Assembly (NCBI GenBank): GCA_021776925.1
Contig: JAJFFB010000127.1
Span: forward strand, 48,681 to 112,680
Origin: Planctomycetota bacterium
Lineage (GTDB): Bacteria > Planctomycetota > UBA1135
DNA: 64,000 nucleotides
Direction: 5' to 3'
Part shown: positions 43,201 to 49,940 of the stretch, piece after piece
Layout: every line of letters begins with the position of its first letter
Numbering within the stretch: position 1 is the first letter of the stretch
The notes under the pieces: model-generated
What the model was told of the DNA's origin: nothing
The model's input: only the letters and a program-made list of their open reading frames with translations
Database searches by the model: none
Program-made: the position numbers and the translations under genes

Positions 43201-43307
43201 AGGGGGGCGCTATTGCTGCCAAGCCCTCTTCGGGCCTGGGCATGCTGCCTGACGCGACCTCGATGGAGACTTCCTTCCGCCTGGTGCTCGAAATCGAAAG
43301 AGATTAG
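40236..43307 (+). CDS. Receptor Ser/Thr protein kinase with C-terminal FGE-sulfatase-like domain
   Basis: 1023 residues. The cytoplasmic kinase spans about 74-345: GEGGMGTVFLAE loop, ALKVI Lys, HRDVKASNI catalytic loop and VDFGLA Mg site, all intact. A single membrane helix lies at about 369-390. The outer part has a coiled linker, a PDZ-like stretch (GCVLVAEDRGRLQRGDRLLAVDG at about 608-630, partly) and a C-terminal SUMF1/FGE domain (YWIMEHEVTSAQYLKFLN; PVFGVSWHDAVAYAEWR). The catalytic Cys region of true FGE near GGGSW...R lacks Cys, so this domain is probably a ligand sensor. Contains a nine-C tract (41130-41138). Confidence 0.88.
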   Translation: MDVPATREEVYGAYLDELLAGRLPDPQQFLTKAGVEDAQLLRKLRALFVASKIVPKPATPEPADAGEEIPFQRLGDYRLIRRLGEGGMGTVFLAEQEALGRQVALKVIRADLFGSTTTSQRFQREARSLARLQHPGVVTVFDFGVEQGVHYLAMEQVPGRDLAEHLVQQDQEGTAIPPSEAVRWIAEVARALQCVHEAGILHRDVKASNIRITPEGKAVLVDFGLAIDQGGEGPTLTQSFLGSPAYASPEQIRGGRSLDPRADVYSLGVTLYRCITGVMPFAADDLKVLFRRILESDPPPPKHHSPGIPRDLDVVILHALEKDPERRYSSAAELADDLEALLRFQPIRARPPSRVRLLQQWARRHRASAAAMLTAAVAALIAVIFLATQASRNAAQIRTDAAGLIRSAAERVQEYLEMRQDMLAQERMVHTIEEAMETRYLSPLELRQLDGAQNEARQSALQRERLFHQILDQLDQAESIDAQVAGADAVRAELYLTRFLESEEVYDSASSTFYREQAERFDDGTTWNRLRPPARLALEVQPPGPVEIHTFLLAEQADIVAQGEHRLVPFHPTDEDALVAPGTWCLRVLHPGKGVLREDLIYRLAGWPIEGCVLVAEDRGRLQRGDRLLAVDGIPILGDFERDLLIAGESPDGDPDRVVPPLRIFEFARGEQHFELQAPNWTSLGARLLLPEEMALEGDCEAQLWRDGQVLTTSLAAGTRVRITTVPLLSDSRAWTRHVPGEMLAFEPGLRVLLLRRPGFEDLRLPLLLESDLETSYRVEMNPIGTTPDGFRLVDPGSYWHDYQPYWIMEHEVTSAQYLKFLNHAATQARIAQSAQPALHPRTFDTAASGGLWPRLGNGSYQLPADWQPDWPVFGVSWHDAVAYAEWRTTQAQAAGLRHRFRLPILGEFRIAARGLPKWLYPYGSRFRPNWSNCCFSRPRPRPEPILRYPVDESIYGVFDCSGSALEWLDAWWGQEQAQRFAGGGSWAQGGAIAAKPSSGLGMLPDATSMETSFRLVLEIERD

Positions 43308-43380
43308 GCGCCGAGGCGCTCTTGCATGCCCATCAAGCGATCACTCTGCAAATCAGGCACGATTTCACCGCGGCGCGGGG

Positions 43381-44004
43381 TCAGCGCCTGACATAACGCC
43401 GGTAGCGTATTCGCACCGGATCGGAGTCCAGGGAAACTAACCGGCCGATCAGGTTCAAGGACAGACACACGCTGATCGAGAGGATGGTGATTGGGTGAAG
43501 AGCAAATCCCCATTCACCGATCATCACCCCACCGACGACACCCACGCTGCACGCCGCGATCTGGGCAAAACGGGCTTGTCCGTCCTGAAAAAACCTGGTG
43601 TTGAGCGCACCAAAGCGAAACAACAGCAAGAGAAGGACGCCATTCACCATGTTCCAGACCGGGAAAACCATCAACCAACGTGGATCTTGACCGAGCCCGT
43701 GATTCCATCCTTCGTATCCAACCAAACTGCATGCCATAACACCGAAAGCCAGCAGCATAATTTTTTCCAACGTGCTCTTATGCCTACGCGTCAGGATGTG
43801 AAAGAGGCTCAAGGCCGTGCCGATTCCCGCCAGGACCAACGGAATGCCGGATGCCAGGCCGGTCTCACCCTGAAGGAAATAGTCCCTGGCGTCGGGACTG
43901 ATCCCCCAGAGGGTGCCCACGGAAAGACAGATCGCGAAGAGGCTGACCTCGTTGAATCGAGGAATGAAAAAGACCAGGATCGAAAGACCTGCGCCGGAAC
44001 TCAT
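43381..44004 (-). CDS. Multi-pass membrane protein, unknown
   Basis: 207 residues with five or six hydrophobic segments, starting MSSGAGLSILVFFIPRFNEV. It includes GLASGIPLVLAGIGTALSLF and VWNMVNGVLLLLLFRFGAL. No motif is recognised. Base composition is somewhat lower in GC than its neighbours, as far as can be judged by eye. It stands alone on the minus strand between the kinase and the PepSY gene. Confidence 0.6.
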   Translation of the reverse strand: MSSGAGLSILVFFIPRFNEVSLFAICLSVGTLWGISPDARDYFLQGETGLASGIPLVLAGIGTALSLFHILTRRHKSTLEKIMLLAFGVMACSLVGYEGWNHGLGQDPRWLMVFPVWNMVNGVLLLLLFRFGALNTRFFQDGQARFAQIAACSVGVVGGVMIGEWGFALHPITILSISVCLSLNLIGRLVSLDSDPVRIRYRRYVRR

Positions 44005-44027
44005 GACGGATCCACGTTAGCAATCCA

Positions 44028-44573
44028 TCACAAATACAGCCACAGAAAGAAGAGAGGAAGTGCCACGCCGGCGCCGGCGAACCATTTGCCGCGTCCGGAC
44101 AGGCCTTTGCGGCCCTTGATCATGAACAGGCCGGTGATGGCGAGCAGCGCCAGTGAGATGGCAAACAGGTCGGCGATCCAGGTCCAGGCCTTTTTGGCGT
44201 GATTCAGGTGCAGGAAGTTGGTCTCGTAGACCAGCGGCCGCGTGCTGCTGGTCTCTTGCTGCACCTGCCCGGTGGGCAGATCGACGGTGAAGGTGCTGCC
44301 GTCGGTGAACACCTGCAAGGTGCGCCGATTGGGGCGGAAGGTCGACTTGTGCGTGGGTGGCTGTCCCAGTCGTTGCAACACTTCCTCGGCCGAAAGGCCG
44401 GCGGCGGGGCCGATCTCATGAACGAAGCGCTCGATCTTGACGTTTGGATTCCAATCCTGAACGTGGTTCACAGCCACACCCGAGATCGCGTAGACCAGCG
44501 TCAGCCCCGCGCACAGATAGCCGAGGTCGCGGTGGATCACGCGGATCCATTTGCGTAGGCGGTTCTTGGCCAT
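44028..44573 (-). CDS. PepSY-associated transmembrane protein
   Basis: 181 residues. The first helix (IHRDLGYLCAGLTLVYAISGVAVNH, key LYAISGV-type motif) is the PepSY_TM hallmark, followed by an exported loop (about 45-125) and two C-terminal helices (about 130-150 and 163-180). Members often sit beside iron uptake or cytochrome genes and may act in reductive metal release. It is 32 bases downstream of the DUF4920 gene on the same strand. Confidence 0.75.
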   Translation of the reverse strand: MAKNRLRKWIRVIHRDLGYLCAGLTLVYAISGVAVNHVQDWNPNVKIERFVHEIGPAAGLSAEEVLQRLGQPPTHKSTFRPNRRTLQVFTDGSTFTVDLPTGQVQQETSSTRPLVYETNFLHLNHAKKAWTWIADLFAISLALLAITGLFMIKGRKGLSGRGKWFAGAGVALPLFFLWLYL

Positions 44574-44605
44574 GGGCTGATTCCTGATCGCAGGGTGGTC
44601 CAGGC

Positions 44606-45112
44606 TTAGACGTCGATGACCGCGCCTAGACCCTTGAGCTGCCAGCCGATGTAGGGCTCGCTGATGCTCTGTGGATCGAATTCCTCGCCGGCCTCGGCGG
44701 CCTTCTTCGCTTCATTGGCCCGCAGTTCCTCGACTGGGACAACGATCTTGGTCCACACCCCTTCGGCGCGCACGCTGCTGCCCTTGGCCGCCATCGGGAA
44801 CACCATTTCGCCGTCGTTGACCTTGAAGCGGATGCTTTCGCCGTCTTCTCCACCGATTTCGATCCAGCAGCCGCGCATCGCACAGACGCCGACCACCGTG
44901 CCTTCGACCTGAAGCGTCTCGCCGACGAAGGACTCCTTGTCTTTGAGGAGGTCGTGGATCGCAGTGGTTTCGGACGCACTCAGAGATGCTCCATAGGAAT
45001 CGCCGGCCGCCTGGCCGGCATTGCTTGGCGTGCCACCGTCTGGGCTGGGAGCCTCTTCTGAAGTGCAGGCGAAAAGGAAACTGGCGACCAAAAGGGAGAG
45101 GCACGATTTCAT
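44606..45112 (-). CDS. DUF4920 lipoprotein
   Basis: 168 residues. The signal MKSCLSLLVASFLFAC ends in a lipobox (LFAC), so lipid attachment to Cys16 is likely. The DUF4920 core contains VEGTVVGVCAMRGCWIEIG with a CxxxGCW motif (about 77-87), then IRFKVNDGEMVFP. The domain is OB-like and of unknown function, possibly metal-binding. In-frame ATGs at 45136 and 45142 could extend it. Divergent from the multiheme cytochrome gene. Confidence 0.75.
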   Translation of the reverse strand: MKSCLSLLVASFLFACTSEEAPSPDGGTPSNAGQAAGDSYGASLSASETTAIHDLLKDKESFVGETLQVEGTVVGVCAMRGCWIEIGGEDGESIRFKVNDGEMVFPMAAKGSSVRAEGVWTKIVVPVEELRANEAKKAAEAGEEFDPQSISEPYIGWQLKGLGAVIDV

Positions 45113-45153
45113 GCACAGGATTATCGCTCTTCGCATGGACATCGAGGAGGGTA

Positions 45154-45182
45154 TGAAATCATTTTCATCTCATTATTGAGAT
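45154..45182. promoter_or_regulatory. Adjacent palindromes in the DUF4920/cytochrome divergent region
   Basis: TGAAA-tcat-TTTCA occupies 45154-45167 and ATCTCA-ttat-TGAGAT occupies 45167-45182. The AT-rich first element resembles a weak Fur-type box. They sit in an unusually AT-rich stretch (45150-45260) between divergent genes for a PepSY operon and a cytochrome operon, so they are a candidate metal- or redox-responsive operator. Confidence 0.45.
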
Positions 45183-45331
45183 CCCGTCTCGGCAACACAA
45201 ATTCTCAGAAAGAAAATTTGCATCACTGGGTTCCGAAATACGAGAATTAGGTTTACCTAAGCCGCCGCTTCGTTCTCCCTTTCCGCCTGACCATCGCTCC
45301 ATCATTCGATCTCCAAGGGATCGTCTCTCCA

Positions 45332-47191
45332 ATGCTGGGTAGCCTTCCTGTCATTCTGGGCCTGCTGATGGGCGCACCATTGGCGACCGCCCAGGACCCC
45401 CCCCACAACCAGGACAATGGCATTTCCTGCACGACTTGCCACGTCTTCGATTTCTTCTTCCAGACCGACCCAGACACCACGTGTCTGTCGTGCCACAACC
45501 CGCTCGGGGTGATTCCGGTGACCACCCACGGGACGGCCGGGAATGCTTTGCAGTGCATCACCTGTCACGATCCACACACTCAGGAGCAGGAAGCCGCACA
45601 CGGTTCTACCTATTCAAAACTGATTCGAACCCTGGTCGCCACCCCGTTCAGCGGCGACCGGCCGGTCAAGTTGATGGCATCGAGCGGTCCGCACTCCTTT
45701 GCCGACGGCGATGGCGAATACGACGGCATCTGCGAGGTGTGCCACACCCAGACCGACTATCACCGCAACAATCCGACCGGCAACCATGAGCACAACGTTG
45801 CCAAGCGCTGCACCGCGTGTCATATCCACGGCGCCGGTTTCCTGCCGGTGGGCGGCGACTGTCTTGACTGCCACAACCAAGAGCAACCGCCGGCGGGTCT
45901 GTACCGACGCCAGGTGGTCGAGAACATGGGCGACGGCGGCGGAGATTTCATTCGTGCAGCGCACCACGTCAACGACCTTTCTGGCACCGAAATCGTCACC
46001 GGCGGAGACTGCATCGTGTGTCACGATCAGTCGCGTCACCAGGCCAATCAGGATCCAGGTGTTTATCTGAACGATCCTGACGGCGGACCTCCGCACACCT
46101 ACACCGGCAGTTCCGGCGGCATGGCGGTTGAATTCTGCGTCGCCTGTCACGACGACGACGCCCAGGGCGGCAACCTGCAGCCATTCTCGTCGGGCCGTTC
46201 GCCTGTCAATATCGACCAGCACTGGTCGAACCCGGCCAAGCACGGCGAAGCTGCGGTCGGCGTTGCCTGTCTCGACTGCCACGCCAACGGGCACGGCGGC
46301 GACAACCCGTCGATGCAGCTCAATATGGAAGAACTGTTGTGCCTCAGCTGCCACACCCTCAGCTACGGCATCACCGATATCGAGGGCGAGTTTGCCAAGG
46401 CCTGGCACCACCCGGTCGAAGCCCAGTCCGGCACGCACGCCATCGGCGAAGATCCGTACACCATGGCGCGCCACGTCGAATGCGCGGACTGCCACAACCC
46501 GCATGCGGCCAATCTTGATCTGACTTCGCTGCCGCCCGCCACTCCCGGCGGCATGCTCGGGGTCTCCGGCATCGACGGCAGCGGCAATCTGCTCGCCGCG
46601 GCTGCCAATGGCTACGAGGTCTGCTACAAGTGCCACGCCGCCACAAATCCCGGATCGGCGGCGCTGCCCCGCATCGAGATCGAAACCGACGTCAGCGTCG
46701 AATTTGACCCAGGACGCGCTTCCTACCACCCAATCGAGGCGGCGGGCAAGAACGCGATCGTGCCGAGCCTGATGGCGGGCTGGAGCGAGGATTCGATCGT
46801 TCGTTGCGAAAACTGCCATGCCGGCGACAGCGACATCCGCGGGCCGCACGGTTCCAGTCACCGCTGGATCTTGAAGGAGAACTACACCGTCACCGACGAA
46901 TGGCCGGAGTTCCCCTTCACCTACGCACTTTGCTACACCTGCCACGACCGGGACTCGATCCTGAATAACGATTCCTTCCCGTTGCACTACAAGCACGTGG
47001 TCCTGGAACAGGCTCCGTGTTCGGCTTGCCACGATGCGCACGGATCCAGCAACACCCACCTGATCAATTTCCGCAGCGATCTGGTCACCCCCAACGGCAA
47101 TGGGGATCTGTCGTTCCAGGACGACGGCGACCTCAAGGGCACTTGCAACCTCCATTGCCACGGTAAACCCCACATCGACAGGAAGTACTAA
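45332..47191 (+). CDS. Secreted multiheme c-type cytochrome (about 16 hemes)
   Basis: 619 residues with signal MLGSLPVILGLLMGAPLATAQ. I count fifteen CxxCH sites, from CTTCH at residues 33-37 to CSACH near 570, plus one CNLHCH (CxxxCH) near the end: one heme per roughly 39 residues. Several are followed by HNPH or DPH motifs with distal histidines, as in doubled-CXXCH proteins, so most hemes should be bis-His. An eight-C tract (45397-45404) lies just after the signal peptide. It likely moves electrons outside the membrane. Two bases separate it from the NHL gene. Confidence 0.92.
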   Translation: MLGSLPVILGLLMGAPLATAQDPPHNQDNGISCTTCHVFDFFFQTDPDTTCLSCHNPLGVIPVTTHGTAGNALQCITCHDPHTQEQEAAHGSTYSKLIRTLVATPFSGDRPVKLMASSGPHSFADGDGEYDGICEVCHTQTDYHRNNPTGNHEHNVAKRCTACHIHGAGFLPVGGDCLDCHNQEQPPAGLYRRQVVENMGDGGGDFIRAAHHVNDLSGTEIVTGGDCIVCHDQSRHQANQDPGVYLNDPDGGPPHTYTGSSGGMAVEFCVACHDDDAQGGNLQPFSSGRSPVNIDQHWSNPAKHGEAAVGVACLDCHANGHGGDNPSMQLNMEELLCLSCHTLSYGITDIEGEFAKAWHHPVEAQSGTHAIGEDPYTMARHVECADCHNPHAANLDLTSLPPATPGGMLGVSGIDGSGNLLAAAANGYEVCYKCHAATNPGSAALPRIEIETDVSVEFDPGRASYHPIEAAGKNAIVPSLMAGWSEDSIVRCENCHAGDSDIRGPHGSSHRWILKENYTVTDEWPEFPFTYALCYTCHDRDSILNNDSFPLHYKHVVLEQAPCSACHDAHGSSNTHLINFRSDLVTPNGNGDLSFQDDGDLKGTCNLHCHGKPHIDRKY

Positions 47192-47193
47192 CG

Positions 47194-48066
47194 ATGCAAC
47201 GATTCTCACTGATCATCGTTCTTGCGGTTTTGGTCGTCGTCGGCGGCTCGATGGCTCCCAGCGGGGCTGCGGTCCGCGCCGGCCTTTTCTACCCATCCAG
47301 CGCCGCGCGTCTGGCTGGCTTCAGCACCGGTGGCGGCGACCTGCTGCTGATGAGCTTTCCGCAGGAAGACCTCCTGCGCCTGGTCAACGACCAGGGCCAA
47401 TTGGTGCGCGAATTCATCGAAGTGCGGCAACCAGTGGGCCTGGCGATCAGCACCGACCGCGTTTACGTGGGTTCTTCCAAGACCGGAGCGGTCGAGATCT
47501 ATGATCTGCAAGGAGCAGCTCTGGGGCACCTGGGTGCCGGCACCGGCGAATTCGGCCGGCCGACCGATATCGAGGTCTCGCCCCTCAGCGGCGAGATCTA
47601 CGTCGTCGACGCCTCCCGTCAGGAGATCCGCATTTTCGACCCGCTCAGCTTGTTGCAGGTCGGCGTTCTGGGCGATGGTTACCTGACCAGGCCGGCCAGC
47701 CTTGACATCGCTGCCGACGGCAGCGTGTTGGTAGGCGACCTGATTCAAGGCAGCGTCGAGGAGTTCGACCAGGCGGGTATGTACCGCGGCTCCTTCACTA
47801 CTGCCGGGCACGCAGACGCCGAGACCAGGCGGCCGACCGGCATCACCCGCGACCAGTTCGGCAGGGTCTATGTCAGCGACGCACTGCTCAACAAAGTGGT
47901 GGTCTACGAAACCGATGGCACCTTCATCACCACCTTGGGCAGTTATGGTTCCGGTCCAGGTTTGATGCGCAATCCGCTCGACACCTGGGTCAGCCCCAGT
48001 AACGGCTTGGTGGTGGTCGCCGATCTCGGAGACCGCGAGGTCGAGGTGTTTCCGGCGGTTCCCTGA
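47194..48066 (+). CDS. Exported NHL-type beta-propeller protein
   Basis: 290 residues starting MQRFSLIIVLAVLVVV. Repeated strands such as QPVGLAISTDRVYVGSS, RPTDIEVSPLSGEIYVVD, RPASLDIAADGSVLVGD and RPTGITRDQFGRVYVSD mark NHL blades of about 42 residues, enough for a six-bladed propeller. NHL proteins next to multiheme cytochromes are known in other electron-transfer loci and probably scaffold them. The near-zero spacing (two bases) makes a two-gene operon. Confidence 0.85.
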   Translation: MQRFSLIIVLAVLVVVGGSMAPSGAAVRAGLFYPSSAARLAGFSTGGGDLLLMSFPQEDLLRLVNDQGQLVREFIEVRQPVGLAISTDRVYVGSSKTGAVEIYDLQGAALGHLGAGTGEFGRPTDIEVSPLSGEIYVVDASRQEIRIFDPLSLLQVGVLGDGYLTRPASLDIAADGSVLVGDLIQGSVEEFDQAGMYRGSFTTAGHADAETRRPTGITRDQFGRVYVSDALLNKVVVYETDGTFITTLGSYGSGPGLMRNPLDTWVSPSNGLVVVADLGDREVEVFPAVP

Positions 48067-48212
48067 AGCGCGCGAACGGATTCACTCCCTGGTCGGCCGG
48101 GCAATCAGCAGACGATCGCTCCCTGCTCGGACATTGGAATCCTGGTAAGCGAGCGCAGCTGGGGCTTGCAACGCTTTCATCAAACCGCCGGGTCTGATCG
48201 CGAAGAATCCCT

Positions 48213-48566
48213 TCACGTTTTTCTATCCGATCCTCCGGGTCGTGTGACGACCGCGGCGCGGATCAGGTCAACCAAGGCCTGATCCGGGAGATGACTCAGA
48301 CTGGCCAATCTTACGTGGCGCTTAGATTTTCCTTCGCCGCGCAGCAATCCCTGAGGATCGGACAGCAGGACTCCGTGGATGAAGCCCAGTTCCACTTCTT
48401 CACCCTTCATGGCAATCTGGCATACCGCGCCCTTGACCCGGCCTCCGAGCTCGGGCAGATGATAGGAGAGCCCGTCCCAAACCTCGCTCTCTATCGCTTC
48501 GGGCGCCGCTTCGCGGACCAGGATGCGTAGCGCTTCGACCAGGCGCTGGCTGTCACTCAGGTTCAT
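48213..48566 (-). CDS. DUF1801 domain protein
   Basis: 117 residues from ATG 48566. The core SEVWDGLSYHLPE (about 28-40; family form ...KWxxPxY/F) and VELGFIHGVLLSDPQGLLRGEGKSKRHVRL match DUF1801, a small fold related to the Bacillus frataxin-like iron chaperone. A true iron role is not shown. The start overlaps the small membrane protein gene by 14 bases. Confidence 0.7.
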   Translation of the reverse strand: MNLSDSQRLVEALRILVREAAPEAIESEVWDGLSYHLPELGGRVKGAVCQIAMKGEEVELGFIHGVLLSDPQGLLRGEGKSKRHVRLASLSHLPDQALVDLIRAAVVTRPGGSDRKT

Positions 48567-48819
48567 CGGGATCCTCAGGATCCTCGCGAATCTGAACCGG
48601 TGGTTCGTGAACGACCGCGCCGACGTGATCCTCAAGGCCAAGCGGGAAGAAAAACTTGTAGAAGAAATAAACCGCCAACAGGAAACAACTGAAGGTTGGA
48701 TAAGAAGGGAAAAAAGCGAAGGCAATTCCAAGGGCCAGAGCCAGGCTCCTGCCAAAGTGGAATGGGGCTGGAGTCGCTGACGCAGGGGCCTGATGCAACG
48801 GGGAAGTCATCGTCTTCAC
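48553..48819 (-). CDS. Small membrane protein, unknown
   Basis: 88 residues. One long hydrophobic aromatic-rich stretch (about 25-60, ALALGIAFAFFPSYPTFSCF) could form one or two helices, followed by an acidic tail DPEDPDEPE. No family recognised. Being coupled to the DUF1801 gene supports it being real, but the short length leaves doubt. Confidence 0.45.
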   Translation of the reverse strand: MKTMTSPLHQAPASATPAPFHFGRSLALALGIAFAFFPSYPTFSCFLLAVYFFYKFFFPLGLEDHVGAVVHEPPVQIREDPEDPDEPE

Positions 48820-48914
48820 ATCCTATCTCGTTACTGGGCAAGGTTTATGAGGCAATCCGCTTCGCTTTCGGCAAAATTCCAGTTTTTGATTACAGTGTAT
48901 ACTGAGGCCAATCC

Positions 48915-49931
48915 ATGAAATCCCCCCTGCTGTTTGTTTCGTCCCTGCTTTTGTCCTTGCTCTGCGCTGGTTCCTTGGCAGCCCAGACGGTTTACGACCA
49001 CTTTGACGACGGCGACCGTGACGGTCCGCAATGGGATTTCCCAGAGTTCCTCGAGCAGAACTTCACCGAAGCCAACAGCCTGCACATCGTCGATGGCCCA
49101 CCCAGCCAGGTGCACGCCAACATGACTTCGACTCAGCACTTCCGCGGCGATTTTGAAATCTTGATGGACTGGCGGGAATTCTCATCGAGCGCGACTTCCT
49201 TCGTCATGAACGAGCCTGGATTCGGCATCGACATCCAAGCCGCCGACGGCGGTGACTGGGCGGCGATCACTCGTCGCGGTGGCCCCAATGGCGGGCATAT
49301 CGATTCCGAGGCCGCCATCGGCGGAAGCATGCACTGGGGCGACTCACTGGGAACCAACGATCCTGACGGACTGTTCAAGGTAACGCGCGTCGGCGACGTC
49401 ATCGAAACCTGGTACGACCTCGGCGGTGGCTGGGTCAAGCAGTACACATTCCCCAACGCCTTTACCAGCGACGTGCGCATTCAATCCAGCTCCTACACCG
49501 GCGACAACGGCACCTTCCACGCCGCCAGTGATTATTTCAGTTTTGTCGGCACCGAGATGTTCCCCAACGTCGGTATCCAGATCAATGGTTCCGATGGTCC
49601 GGTCACGGTTGCCCAGGGGACTGCGGTTGAACTCACGGTGTCGATGAGTCCCAACCTCCTCGCCGGCCGCAGCGGCGACTGGTTCAGCTGGGCCTTCACC
49701 CCCTTCGGTCTTTACTGGCTGGACGGGAGCGGCAACTGGGTTCCGTCCCTGATCCCGATATTGGGGTTTCAAGGCGCCTTCCGCAACCTGCCCTCCTACA
49801 CCACCCTCGACACCTCACAACTGCCGCTCGGAGACTACGAGTTCTTCTTTGCGGTTGACCCGATCGCCAACGGAACCCCCGACGAGGTCGACGGCTTCCG
49901 CTGGGACGTCGTGCACCTGAAAGTGCAGTAG
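48915..49931 (+). CDS. Secreted LamG/concanavalin-like protein
   Basis: 338 residues with signal ending GSLAAQ. Residues about 25-210 (YDHFDDGDRDGPQWDF, later GGWVKQYTFPNAF and FHAASDYFSFVG) have the strand pattern of a jelly-roll such as LamG or DUF1349. Residues 220-338 form a second beta domain starting VTVAQGTAVELTVSM. No catalytic residues are recognised. It lies nine bases before a second secreted protein gene. Confidence 0.65.
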   Translation: MKSPLLFVSSLLLSLLCAGSLAAQTVYDHFDDGDRDGPQWDFPEFLEQNFTEANSLHIVDGPPSQVHANMTSTQHFRGDFEILMDWREFSSSATSFVMNEPGFGIDIQAADGGDWAAITRRGGPNGGHIDSEAAIGGSMHWGDSLGTNDPDGLFKVTRVGDVIETWYDLGGGWVKQYTFPNAFTSDVRIQSSSYTGDNGTFHAASDYFSFVGTEMFPNVGIQINGSDGPVTVAQGTAVELTVSMSPNLLAGRSGDWFSWAFTPFGLYWLDGSGNWVPSLIPILGFQGAFRNLPSYTTLDTSQLPLGDYEFFFAVDPIANGTPDEVDGFRWDVVHLKVQ

Positions 49932-49940
49932 CTGCTCCCC

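Noticed and set aside
43308-43380. Terminator after the receptor kinase gene (GCGCC-ga-GGCGC)
   Set aside because: The loop is only two bases and no T-tract follows.
48067-48212. Possible small RNA or tRNA in the gap after the NHL gene
   Set aside because: No cloverleaf, T-loop or strong hairpin can be drawn; I see nothing there beyond spacer.
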